In this document: positions 25,725 to 37,036 of the stretch, piece by piece
How the letters are laid out: the number at the start of each line of letters is the position of its first letter
How positions within the stretch are numbered: the stretch's first letter is position 1
NCBI RefSeq assembly: GCF_964204645.1
Contig: NC_134026.1
Location: 30,690,650-30,754,649, forward strand
Reading direction: 5' to 3'
DNA: 64,000 nucleotides
Origin: Tubulanus polymorphus
Lineage: Eukaryota; Nemertea; Palaeonemertea; Tubulaniformes; Tubulanidae
The notes under the pieces: generated by a model
What the model was told of the DNA's origin: nothing
The model's input: the letters and a program-made list of their open reading frames with translations, nothing else
The model's database searches: none
Made by a program: the position numbers and the translations under genes

Positions 25725-28286
25725 AAGTTTTATTAAGAGAAAACCGCTGTTTATGACATGAAATTATGCGTAGTTTTCGTTACACAGTAAGAATGCTTGT
25801 TGCTTGTCCGTCCCAGACTCTATTTGTATATATTCCCTATAAAACATTACAAAAAAGTCTGGATGTTGTGTCGTCGAAATGTGTACAAGATGGTGATACA
25901 TGGTTTTTGTGTTAGATAATATTTAACAAGTGCCAAAGTTGACTGAATAAATAGATACTGTCGAAATTCCTAAAGGATAATTATAACCCATATACACATA
26001 ATAAACATAGATCATTGAATTCTTATGTAAGATCTCCCGAGCATTTATCAACGATAAAATATGTATATTGGTTAAAATTTGAAGTGTCTGCATTTCACAA
26101 TTGATTGAAATAAAATCTTATGCCCGTCTTGTATCTGGATCCAGGACGCAATTACAAGTTTTTTTGTAACCGCCAGTCACGAGACTAAAAACGATTTCAA
26201 GTATTAAACTTTTAAACGAAAACCTGGTGCCACTGGATTCTGATTTTTGTTTCTAAAATCAATTCTGTTGTTGTATTGAGGTGATTGAGTTGTTTACTGT
26301 TTACGTGTGCGTAAAATGTTTATATGCTCATAATCTAATAGAAAAAACGCGTTCCTTAAAATCAATGATTAATTAAACACAATACGAGAAAATTTGTAAT
26401 TAATACACAAACAAACAAACATTTATAATATCTGTCAGTATGTGAATCATGTATATAAATATATGTAAATATATAAATATTGTCGTATTTTCATGAATGG
26501 GTATTACAGCTTATACGAAAGTTAAGATTAAGTTGTTCTTTCAATGTAACATGTTGAGACAACTTATGGTTTTCGTTGACGCTTTAAGCCTAACATTTTA
26601 ACATGTATAGTTGCGAATTTCCGAACTATCGTTCACGAGAGAATTCTGGGTAACCTTTCAGCAATCACCAGGTCAATTCCGGATGACCCGGACAATATCA
26701 GTCTAAACACCAATCTAGTAGTCCTTGGGTGCAGCACTCGGGCCAGTTGCGCGCGGTCTAATACCAACTCTGTTCTATGCTTAATACTTTAGATTTCAAA
26801 CTTCAGATTTAAGATCACATTTGGCTTTAAATCACGATTATGGAACTGGGCTCCTGAAAAGTGGACGACATAAACAAAAATTGGTAAAGGTTTCTTTGAA
26901 ATTCCAATTTCGTTTCCCATATTCACGTTAATTTCTAATCTTCTAGTCATCCATTCATAAAAAATGCCCATTCATTTGAAAACCAATTTGTCAACATCAA
27001 TCTCAACACTTTTAATTTGTGGTTATATAATAATTTTTGTGTATATATGTTTATGTATCAAAACGTTGTTATATGTAAAACAGTATGATATCTTCCTGTG
27101 TATATGAAAACCTGTTTATAAGTGATATTCCCTGATAAAAAGCTCTTCAACGATGCTCGTGTATATATTGTGTATATATTGATAATTTGTTTGAGTTGAT
27201 GGTGTAAATTTGAATGTAAATTTCCGTTATATTTTGCATAGTTTAACTTGCAATAAAAATTTAGTAAAAAAGATGGCTGCTTTTTGGTGTGTTAGTATTT
27301 GGTATCAGGGATTGTGTATCGTATTGTAATTACTCTACTCGATGTCACGGTCTATAATTAATGGAGTCTTCTTGCCGACAGTTTCTGTCCCCTGTGGCGC
27401 ATATAATCCACTATTTAAAGTAAAATGGATGTCGATAAGCTGTTATTTGTCACGTTAACAACCTGGCTTCTAGACTGTGAAAAAGATTGAATCGAATTTG
27501 ATCGAAGTGCACCCCAGAAACTGACTACTTATTTTAGGATGCTGAGCCGTGTATACGAAGGTCGTATCGTTCGAGTCACTAAACTCATTGATTCCCCTTT
27601 CACGAACAGTCTCAAGCTTAACAAGATTATTAGTCTGAGATGATTAATTTGCATTAGGTCTACATGATATCAACCACACCAGGATTCCGTTGCACAGTTG
27701 TTGGAGCGTGCAGAATCTAAAACAAAATCGTTTTTGCAGTTAAGTCTTGAGTTGAGATGAGTTCATTTTCAACGAGTTACCTCAGAATGTGATATATTTT
27801 GGATAGAATAGTTACTCAAGACTCAAAACTATTCAGAAACGACTTCACATTATGACTAGAATTAGTTCACCAGTCGTTTTTTACATATAGCTAGTACAAC
27901 CATCGATATTTTAAAACCACCGATAGATTGGTATGAATTCAGTACCCATCGTAGCATTACATATCATTATCATGGAAACACTCTCCAGAATTTAGAATTT
28001 ATACAATGCAACAAAATAGCGAACACGCCGAAAATATGTATACTACAGATTATTGGAATAACATTTGATAGCAAATCCGCAATAATCCCCGCCATAAGGT
28101 CCTAGGGAAATACATTATGACCGTAACAAGTACATGTTATCAAATTGTTCTACCCGATGACGTCAGTAGGAAGTGACGTCACTAAAGTCAACAGCGTGAA
28201 GCGCCAGTCAAGCGCGTCACTTTGCACGACGTCACCGTATATCCCATATTGAATTCATGAATTTCAGTCGAGCAGTTGAAACATCA
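25725..28286. other. Gene-free AT-rich stretch
   Basis: No gene recognised. The part to about 27260 is very AT-rich and could be extended 3' UTR of the receptor; an AATAAA lies at about 27252. Sequence around 27680-27850 (CTTGAGTTGAGATGAGTTC words) looks like a degraded family C element. Confidence 0.4.
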
Positions 28287-28460
28287 GCCCGGTCAGCGTG
28301 GCCGATTGGAAGGCACGATCGTCTGTGAGACCCGAGGTTCGAGATCGAATCCCCGCAAGGTGTCCGACTTTGAGACGAAGCTCCGAGTTTACCCCACACG
28401 CTCAGCGTGACCACAATAACAACACAAATCCGATTTGAATTTTTGATTTGCTTTTGCAAC
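28287..28460 (+). repeat. tRNA-derived SINE
   Basis: The head contains an A-box-like GTGGCCGATTGGAAGGC. About 35-40 nt later comes a B-box-like region, GAGGTTCGAGATCGAATCCCC, the spacing expected of a pol III tRNA promoter. It is followed by an unrelated body and a tail rich in ACAATAACAACA. The cloverleaf is degenerate, so this is not a functional tRNA. Confidence 0.65.
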
Positions 28461-29266
28461 TATTAAGAGCGTCCTATGGGGACATGACAATTAATCGATG
28501 AATCAACCCAATAATTCTAGCGTCATGGTGATCGAAGCAGATGTGAGATTCTTAAAACATTTGGCGATATTTCCGCGAGTCTTTTAGATATTGGTACCCA
28601 ACATTTTCAGCTCATTATCTGAATGGACGATGTAACACTTCATGGTTTGCTGATCGAGATACGACTGGAAGCACTGCTGCAGATGTAGTGCTCTCAAATC
28701 TATGACTTTACGGATGAGTCACTATTTTTCATTGAACGTATCGTAAATCTATACGCGGGGGTTCGAGAGAGTGGAGCAGTACAATGATCAGCTTTGATCA
28801 GTTACTGCAGGCGTAATATGTGATAACAAGCGAGATTCAATAGATTACTGTGTGTTTTCTACTAGATGCATATATAATTATATTGCTGATCTAAAGAGAG
28901 ATTTCTGTGAGTGATAAAATTCTATAAAGCAGCAGAGAGCAGCACAGACTCTGTATCTGCGATGCGTGGACGACTACACTGAATCTGTGACTGGTTACAG
29001 CAGAGTTTGGATTGACAGTCGCTGAAATAACGTGTGCGAGCACACCTTATGTCACCAGCACACGACACACGATGCGCAACATGTTACGCCAGTAAAGGCT
29101 GATATATTGTTTACGGATATTTATACGTATTATAGATTGGAAAATAGTAATTCATATTCGAACGAGAAAAGACAAACGCGTCGAATATAGCGAATACATA
29201 GCAAGTGATTTTCAACGTTATCTAAAAAAAGGATACGGACACCGCCTTTAGGATTATCCAGCCAGC

Positions 29267-29599
29267 ATGTCTGCCGAGTGGAGCAACGGTCTTTGTGGTT
29301 GTTTTACCAATTGTGGGTTATGTTTGACCACGTTTTTAGCGCCCTGTTACACGGCGGGTACGAATGCCGAAGCCGTCGGAGAGAATTGTCTGCTTTGTGG
29401 ACTGGTATTTTTCGTCCCGATCGCTAACATTATCTACCACACGAAAATCAGGGGTAAAATACGAGAGATGAAGGCAATAGGTGGCAGTGTGTTGGGAGAC
29501 TGTGTCACGTGTACTTGTTGCCCGTGTTGCGCTTTGGTCCAAGAAGCCCACGAAATAAAACACAGCGGATATTTCAAACAAACGATTATAAGGGAATAA
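29267..29599 (+). CDS. PLAC8/cornifelin-family cysteine-rich protein
   Basis: A single-exon 110-aa protein, the usual size for this family. The PLAC8 signature is present: an N-terminal LCGCFTNCGLCLTTFLAPC segment, a hydrophobic stretch CLLCGLVFFVPIANIIYH (residues 41-58) that may associate with membrane, and the C-terminal cysteine cluster DCVTCTCCPCCALVQEAHEI (78-97), including the conserved Q92 and E93. Family members (placenta-specific 8, cornifelin, plant FW2.2/PCR) are linked to growth control and metal handling, but no specific role can be assigned here. It starts at the first ATG, in a fair context (CCAGCATGT). A long 5' leader probably begins near 28900. Confidence 0.9.
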   Translation: MSAEWSNGLCGCFTNCGLCLTTFLAPCYTAGTNAEAVGENCLLCGLVFFVPIANIIYHTKIRGKIREMKAIGGSVLGDCVTCTCCPCCALVQEAHEIKHSGYFKQTIIRE

Positions 29600-30037
29600 A
29601 AAACGATGATGTTGATGAGGAAGAACTTTCATCATTTGCTGTTCTGCTTGGTGGGCTATAGGTGGTAAATGTACGGATGAATGGTTATTGGTTTTGTTTT
29701 CATTTTGTAAACCGCATGATGGCAGCTATAATTGTATTTATTTATCGTCGATTTGAGTTTCGAATGTTGGAATATATGGTAAAAGTAAATTGCTCATTTA
29801 TTCCGATTGGACAGATCGGGCAGAAGGGAGAACTATAAGATACTTAGAAGAAACAATGCAATGCAAGCATGGAATATATATTCAGGGTTATACGTCTCAC
29901 CGGAGAGAGTGGATTAATGAAGTTTGATGCAATGCTCAGTGCCTATATCAACAACGCGCTCTACCTCTCCACCATCAACATCAATAATCGGACGCCTTTA
30001 TTCTTTGTTATACAACGTTTATGTTCAGCAGGGAATG

Positions 30038-30043
30038 AATAAA
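30038..30043 (+). terminator. Candidate poly(A) signal for the PLAC8-like gene
   Basis: AATAAA followed by a run of A, about 440 nt after the stop codon and on the same strand. Confidence 0.45.
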
Positions 30044-30351
30044 AAAAACGTCATCTTCGTCCTGCGCTGCAGTATGTATATCACATTCAGGCGGCAAGAG
30101 ACTGTTGTCATGGTTACTGCCATGTCAGTACTCCACGTAACATTCTCAGATGAAACTAAACTCTGTGTCTAATCATCAGTTAGCTCAACACTCTACTCTT
30201 CCATTGTAATATCAATATGGATCCACTATAATGTAATTTGAATATCAGCAAAATGCAGCAATTTATAATCGATCACCGTACTGCTGATATCTTACAGTAC
30301 CGGTATGAAATCATGAAATCAATTGAACTGACACAACTATCGGCAAGCACT

Positions 30352-30404
30352 GATTCGAACCTGGTGGATCGAGACGAGTCTTGCGATGCCACTAGGTTCG
30401 AATC
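30352..30404. repeat. Palindromic tRNA-half-like repeat, copy 3
   Basis: GATTCGAACCTGGTGG (30352-30367) pairs with CCACTAGGTTCGAATC (30389-30404), leaving a 21-nt loop. Each arm is a B-box-like GGTTCGAATC word. The right side continues CCTGCCAAGGGAGG, as in the other copies. Confidence 0.7.
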
Positions 30405-30830
30405 CCTGCCAAGGGAGGATGTTGAACTGATATCTCGTATAATACATTCGCGGAGTGTTCGATGGGTCTTAACTTGACGAAAAATCATTTTCCAAGAATA
30501 TTTCTCTCAATTAAATCATATATCATCTGTGTTGTAATCATTCGTAAATTCAGGGTTCGACCCTGGGGATCGCATGGTAATGGCTACGAAAGGGTTAAAT
30601 TCTCTCTTGACTATCTCCTTTATCATGAACTGCTATTCAATATTATAAACTTAGTTACGAAAGCTACAATCTGCCAAAACTATTCTTAATAAAAATATTG
30701 TAGTTTATGAAATATGTACGTCCAATTTTTCTGAGCTATACTGAGAGCCGTCCGTTCCGGGGTCCGTCCTCATCATCGCGAGGATTCACACAGAAAAGAG
30801 AAACGTTCCTTGGTAGATTATAGTTGTGTC

Positions 30831-31916
30831 TCATTTTAAATCGCAGAAATATTTGATTAGAAAAACTTGTTTCGCTTTTTTCCTGAATGCACCGTTCGTT
30901 GCACAGTAAATGAAGAAGTTTACAGACGAGTCTAAGACACTGAGCAAAATTCCAACTTTGCGCATGATCATCTTCTGCGCCCCTGATAGACCGTAACGTA
31001 AGCGATATGTATAATGCAAGTAATGTAACACGCGATCCAAAGATGCCGGAATTTCAAAAAGAAAATATGCAAAAACAATAAAAAGAACCATTTTTAATAT
31101 TTTGTAATGCGTAAATGTATTTTTAGTTTTATCGCCGGGAGCACCGCTCTCTTCTGAAAATAGTTTCTTTTGATTTCGTTTTCTGAACATCATTACTACC
31201 AATAAAGATAGATTCACCACAAATAATACGCTAAAAGGTACAAGAACGATCATGAAAATGTACGTAATGAACACAAAGTGATATTCCCCTTGAAAATCAT
31301 ACTGAAATGGTGTCCGAATCGTTTTTGCTCCGAAAGCTCCCATTGTAAATAGACCACGAAAACAACGATGTGTGGCCCTTCCAGGTAAACGTAATGGGAA
31401 ATAACGTGGCCAGTTAAAACCTGCGGAAACAAACGCATTAAAAACCGATAGACAGATTATTTGTTTCTTATTCCAGAATCGTCTAAAATACATCGGACTC
31501 GCGATGACTAAAAACCTTTCAAAACTTACGACAACCACTGTCCAATTTCTTGCCATTTGGAATGTGTAGAACAGTGGCAGTGCCCATATTATAATTTCAT
31601 GTCCAAAATACCAATCGTCGTAACGGCCAACAAATAACGGTTTTTGGGATTTTATCACACGTATTCGAAGCGGATAAAGTATAAACACTGAAAATGCGAA
31701 CAGAAAATCAAACGAGGCAAGAATTATCATGGTATGATATGTAGTGCGACCAATCCTTTGAAATATCGCGATCACTGCAGCGTTCAGAATCATTGCTAAA
31801 ACTGAAGCTGCTAAATATCCGTATGTGTAGATATTATAACTAAACAAGTGTTCCCATTTTTGCGGAGGAAGCACGCACTCGGGGACAGGAGTGGAAATGA
31901 CGGTTGTTAAATTCAT
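30831..31916 (-). CDS. Rhodopsin-family GPCR, FMRFamide/peptide-receptor-like, intronless
   Basis: The first ATG of this frame is at 31916, giving 361 aa; the open frame continues to 31970 but has no earlier ATG, and a TAG lies just beyond that. Seven hydrophobic segments are clear. N2-L-T is a glycosylation site close to the start. Helix 3 ends in ERF (133-135) instead of DRY. Helix 7 has DSSVNFFIYC instead of NPxxY, as is common in invertebrate FMRFamide-type and related orphan receptors. No cysteine stands at the usual helix-3 disulfide position, although C185 is present in loop 2. Helix 6 carries FEIPASLDR. The ligand is unknown, presumably a neuropeptide. It lies 653 bp downstream of RIOK1 on the same strand. 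Intronless copies like this often belong to expanded families. Confidence 0.75.
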   Translation of the reverse strand: MNLTTVISTPVPECVLPPQKWEHLFSYNIYTYGYLAASVLAMILNAAVIAIFQRIGRTTYHTMIILASFDFLFAFSVFILYPLRIRVIKSQKPLFVGRYDDWYFGHEIIIWALPLFYTFQMARNWTVVVVSFERFLVIASPMYFRRFWNKKQIICLSVFNAFVSAGFNWPRYFPLRLPGRATHRCFRGLFTMGAFGAKTIRTPFQYDFQGEYHFVFITYIFMIVLVPFSVLFVVNLSLLVVMMFRKRNQKKLFSEESGAPGDKTKNTFTHYKILKMVLFIVFAYFLFEIPASLDRVLHYLHYTYRLRYGLSGAQKMIMRKVGILLSVLDSSVNFFIYCATNGAFRKKAKQVFLIKYFCDLK

Positions 31917-32568
31917 ACCGAGTTCACTGTATTTGACAGTCACAATTTGAATGAAGGTCTCTCCATTCACCGTTGCTGACTATTACTGATACCTCCGGTG
32001 TATTGCCATGTTATCAACTCGTATCTCTCGTAGTGGGTGAATGATAATTTCTTCATGTTTGCAGGGTATAATTTGTTTCACTAGTTCGATATATGCGAAA
32101 TATTTCACTCGTACTATTCAAAAGACTTAAAAATGCAAAGAATGAATTTCGAAATAACTCGAAAACGAAAGGTTTTGAAGTTGAATATCGAAAACAATAG
32201 CGTAGGCCAGACTTTAAACACGATACCGCTTTAGACAAATGGGAACTTGAACCGTACCGTATCAGAGTTCCGAGTGTAAACTAAAGAAATTTGAACTAAG
32301 GCTAAAAATGAAACTTTGTTTCTCCTAATTGGTCGCGTCATTTTGTGAACTGCAATAAATTTGATTTTAAAAGTAAAATGTACAATGTACAGTAAAACGG
32401 GTACAGGGTAAATAGGCGGCCGGCTGGGCCAACTTAGCAGAAATTAGAAACAAGGAAACAATTCTTCTTATGCTTATCTATGAATTGTGAAAAGAATTCT
32501 CACAGAAAGAGATGAAGATCCATTTCCCATAGAAAAAAAAAACAACAAACAATTTTCTATTTTTTAAA

Positions 32569-35500
32569 TTATTTCTTTCCCTTCTTTGTGGAAGAAGTTT
32601 TCTCTTTTCGTTTTTTAACATGTTTAGGTATTTTGATTTTTCGTTTTTCTCTTTGTTCTTCTTTCACTTGTTTTTTACGTTCCTAAAAAAAAAGAATAAA
32701 AAATAAATCAAATTACCACAATATTAAAAATCTTCAAAACTGGTATCTAAATAATTTTATAGAAAATATATTTTTCAACCTTTCTGCTATTTGGAGATTC
32801 ATCTCTTGGTCGGATATTTTTCGTATTTGAATCATTTTCATCACAGTCACTGTCTGTATGACTTCCATTCTCCTCTTCTGTCTCATCATCACCACTCAGT
32901 ATTTCATCTTCATCTTCGAGGACTGCTGGAGTCTTTCATGAAATGAAAATTGTATAATAATAATATTCTCACATTCATGATTAATATTCTTACATTCATA
33001 TACAATACAAGTCAATTGATAATAGATAATCTACTTCAGTAGAACACGTTTCATATGGATTATTTTTTACCAATAAAATTCATCCGTTTCATGAGAAATT
33101 CGCATCATACACTTTATACGACATACATTTATGAACTGGTAAGCACCACTGTAACAAATTCAAACGATCTGGATTCATAGGAGTCTCATGTGCCAGGATC
33201 AGATTCCACAGTTGTGAGTAAGATTAAACTCTGAGTTAAGATAAGTTCATTTTCCATGTCTTAACTCAAGAGTTATTTAACCTAGGAATCTTTGGAACCG
33301 GGTCCATGTTCAATAAAGTTCAGAATTGTTCTACAGAATTGGCAAAATCTTTAGAAGGAGTACGAAGTTTTTCTTACCTCTAAAGCACCTGTGAGATCGG
33401 GTTTTAATCCAGTTACTGTCTGATAATGAATCTACAACCAATCAAATAAATTATAAAGATACTGATTGACTGACTAATGAGCAATACAATAGTCAGGATA
33501 GATACTCACATCCTGATCATCACCTCGTTGAACTTTTTTCATATCCCTCTCAATATCAATGACTTCATCAAGCGTTCGAGGAATATAGGCTCGTTTAAAA
33601 ACCTAGAACAAAAATTCAACTACTATTACACCAACATCTTATTACTGTCAATCATGAGCAGTTGTTACAGTCCAACCTGGTTACAACGAAGTTCTGGGGG
33701 CAAAATAAAAACTTCATTGTATCCGATACTTCATTGTAAAGGTTGAAAAAAAATGATCTCGTTAAAACTGAAGGAATTAAAGGAAATAACGACTTTTTTG
33801 GCCGGGACACAGAAATTTATGAAATGTTATGAAATGTTATGAAATTTCACCTCTTCGTCAATTTTTTCCTGTTCTGTTACTTCCTCTACCGAGCGAGACG
33901 ACGCGATTACCATCATTTTCTCGATGTAATCTTCGATATTCTCGTCGGTAATCGTCATATCGGTGACGAAATCAAACAATTCTTTAACAGTCATCGTGCA
34001 GACGCCATATTTCTTGAAAAATTCTAATATCAGAAACCATCAGAAAACTACAGAGTTCATGAAACTATGAATCGTCAAATTAGCATCACAAATTGTCAAT
34101 GAAGTTTGACTGGAGAGTTGAAATTAGTTAATTTCCAATAGTTTAATCCTAGTGAAATATTAACCAAGGACTGGTGGAACTGAGTCCTGAAATGTATCAC
34201 TTCTCACCATTGATATTTGTGCAGTCTTTCCGTAAGAATTCTAAAGCGTGAGGATGATCATGTTCTACTGATTGAGACACGTCTATAAAATACACTTGAC
34301 CGTTATGATACCTGTTTAATAGAAAATCATCTTTTTTTATAGTCAGCATTTCTTTCATTTTTTTCTACCTGAGAACACATCATTACTTGTACTTACAATG
34401 AAGAAGTAAAAATTTGCAATGTATCACGAATAATGACTTGAGTCTCACACAACCCAAAATCAAAACAACAAAAAACTTATGGTATTAAAAATTTCGACAA
34501 ATTTAGATTTATCACATATTCGAAATTTTTTGTTTGACACAAAAACAACAAGAAATTTGTCATTTCCCTGAAAATAGTGTTAAGTGCAAATCGGAAAATT
34601 CGGATTTTTGATAAATTTCAACTTATTTAGGACTTGTTGATGTTTTGAATACCATAAGTTTTTCAGTGGTTAAGTTTGAGATGGTGGCAGGTGGTTTGGT
34701 GCGTTTTAGACGTTTATCTACTTACAATATATTGAATTCACTGAGATCAGCGTGGACTAGTTTAGCAACAGTGTACATCGTACGTAACAACTGAATACAT
34801 TGTAAATACAATTCTCTCGATTTCGACTCGCTGATATCAACGTCTTTCAGTTTCGGAGCTGACCATCCATCGTTTCCAATAAACGTCATCAGTAACACAT
34901 GACTTCGCAATAAAACCGGTTCCGGACACGGGATACCCGCTTGATACATCCTGAAGTATAAAAACAGAACTTATTCGAACACGCAACTGAGAAACTGTGA
35001 CTCATTAACATTGATTATAATGTACCTCGTTAAATTTCTCATCTCTTTTTCCGCCCAAGTTCTCACCATTTTACGTGGATTATGTTTACAGTATCCATGA
35101 CGAAATCTGAATTCACCGGTCACGTATTTATCCCTGTCTTTAAACACTAATATCGATGTCTTGTAAACCTAGAAAAATATTCAAAGCAATAAACAGTAGA
35201 CTGCGCAAGTTAACACAGAGACTGACTTAATTCCCCAATCCTTCATCAGAGTTTTGATGGAGTCAAATATAACTCACTTTTATGGCTAAATCTTGACCAT
35301 TTTTAGAAGATGCGTGATAGACATTCGCTTCTTTTCCGGTGCTGACGCAACCGTTTATTTCTGTGATGAATCCTCGGTTTAACATTTTGAATATAATCAT
35401 TCGAGTTCGTGGATCTAGAACCTGCTCAACAGTTGCGCGATCGGCTTTATCTCGACCGCGATTTCTACAATACAATTTCATAATTTTTTAACAAATAATT

Positions 35501-36468
35501 TACTGCGAAGAACAACTAATAAACCTCACAATTCAATCACCTGTCACTGTTCGATTTACGATCATTTTCTATTAATTTACTCGCCGCTGAACTCGTCAGT
35601 TTGGGACCCGTGTATTTATCTACAAGAAATTCAAAATTTGCCCAATCTTAACACGCAAAATGTAAAACTAATTAATTTCTATTCATCGTTACAAACTTAC
35701 CAACTCTGATGACATTCGAGAATTTATTAAACGCCTTTTCATTTGGTTGATATTTGCCTGAATTCACTTTGTTATTTACTTGAGTATTTGGCTGAAGGTG
35801 AAAAAACACAAAATTAAATCAGATAACTCATATTTCTACTGGCACATTTTACAAATAAAATCGATTCAATTGACTAACCTTCAATGAACCTCCATGAGCA
35901 GCATTGTACCTTTTAGTAAAGTCTATAAGTAATAGAAATAGGAGTTTCATCAGAATTCAGCAGAAAACTGGTTTATACTTTTCAATCAAGGATTGACTTT
36001 ACCTCGAGATGTATAGTCATCCCAATCATCATCAACGTCATCTTCTTCACTGTAATCATCACTCCACGTTTCATTTTCATCTTCCTTTTCATTATTGGTA
36101 TCATCAACTTTGGCAACAGGTTCTACAAATATTGGAGGTTTGACAAAAAATTATTTCCCTATGAAAAAAAAAAAAATAATCTCATAGATTACGGCTGTAA
36201 ATTACTTTTTTACCTATTACTTCATCTATTTTTCCCATTTCGACTGCTAACTTAAGTGATTCTAACGACCATTGTGGACAATGTTCCTTATCAATAACTG
36301 GAGCTGATCTAAAAAAATAAGCAAAAACATATTAGCCATACAAAGTTAGAGACCAGAGTACCGTTACTGCTGAGCCGGTTCCATTGTCAAGAATCTTAAC
36401 GAGTGAGTTGAGGACACTTAAATGACTTACATATCATCATCTGCATCATCAAACTGACCAGCTTCCAT
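32569..36468 (-). CDS. RIOK1: Serine/threonine-protein kinase RIO1
   Basis: An atypical kinase/ATPase for late cytoplasmic maturation of the 40S ribosomal subunit. Fifteen coding exons in transcription order: 36468-36431, 36308-36214, 36122-36003, 35922-35879, 35791-35701, 35619-35541, 35464-35278, 35168-35026, 34950-34726, 34311-34208, 34023-33851, 33602-33510, 33431-33378, 32932-32780, 32682-32569. All have GT-AG borders and keep frame, giving 570 aa (human about 568). The start reads [12 protein letters not shown], matching the human GQFDDAD. An acidic region follows (about 45-85). Landmarks: ATP loop [10 protein letters not shown] (197-206), catalytic HADLSEFN (332-339, D334), metal-binding [12 protein letters not shown] (D351), and a basic tail ending [12 protein letters not shown]. 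Several introns carry small repeats. An upstream in-frame extension cannot be excluded, because a splice acceptor lies 14 nt before the ATG. Confidence 0.96.
33193..33306. repeat. Family C element in a RIOK1 intron
   Basis: It starts GCCAGGATCAGATTCCACAG and ends TTTGGAACCGGGTCC, giving imperfect inverted ends. Inside are CTGAGTTAAG and CTTAACTCAAGAGTTA words, as in the DOCK intron copies. Confidence 0.6.
33668..33745. repeat. Short pogo-like inverted-repeat element
   Basis: CAGTCCAACCTGGTTACAAC near 33668 is reverse-complementary in outline to TTCATTGTAAAGGTTG near 33745. The CAGT(N)AAACC-type end is shared with the elements at 47872-48023 and 58936-59105. Confidence 0.45.
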
Positions 36469-37036
36469 TTTATCAACTGATCTGAAAAAATAATACGACC
36501 GCAAGTCTTAGGTTAAATTAATTTGATTGAATTGGTGAAACCCGGAAGTAAATGAATGAATAATCCATGTATTTACCAGCTTCCCCCGTTAACAAATGTG
36601 AATTACAAATCAATTTAAGATTCCTGATTTATGAATTGTATTCCGTTGTATCGGTTTCCTATCACGATATGTCTAAATAACCACGAATTAGTGCAATATT
36701 TGATTTTTTTCCACAAAATTTCACCATGCTGGGAAATTCATGGGCGCGGCCATCTTGAAAACTAACCAATTCAATATTGACTTTATTCATCTCGTTTGGT
36801 AGAAATAGAAGAAAAAGCGATAATTCAATGAATAAACACATTCCTAATGTACAAAATAATGAATAAATAGAGCATAGAACTAATAGTTCTATGAATAGAG
36901 GAAATGCTTATGAAATATTGACATTCGGACGACGACACGGACACCGTGCACTCCGATTCGTCCGTACCGTTGTCCATACGGATTATAAGCACTGGTTTCT
37001 GCGTGGTGAAATAATTTTCACACATTCCCCTTCAAA
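36469..37036. promoter_or_regulatory. Bidirectional RIOK1/EIF3I promoter region
   Basis: The start codons of RIOK1 (-) and EIF3I (+) are 568 bp apart with no gene between. The region holds GCGGCCATCTTG at 36746-36757, a close match to the YY1 consensus (AAGATGGCGGC read on the minus strand), and CCAAT at 36766-36770. No TATA box is obvious. The RIOK1 5' leader must include at least one upstream exon, because an acceptor lies at about 36483. Shared control would couple two 40S-subunit genes. Confidence 0.6.

Noticed and set aside
28287-28375. Possible functional tRNA gene
   Set aside because: A- and B-box-like words are present but the cloverleaf stems do not pair well and a SINE-like body follows.
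31917-31970. 18-codon N-terminal extension of the peptide-receptor-like GPCR
   Set aside because: This part of the frame contains no ATG and begins with GTG; the first ATG is at 31916, with a TAG just upstream of the extension.
36825-37025. 66-codon minus ORF between RIOK1 and EIF3I
   Set aside because: No homology. It lies in the shared promoter; RIOK1 already has a good start at 36468 matching the conserved GQFDDAD.
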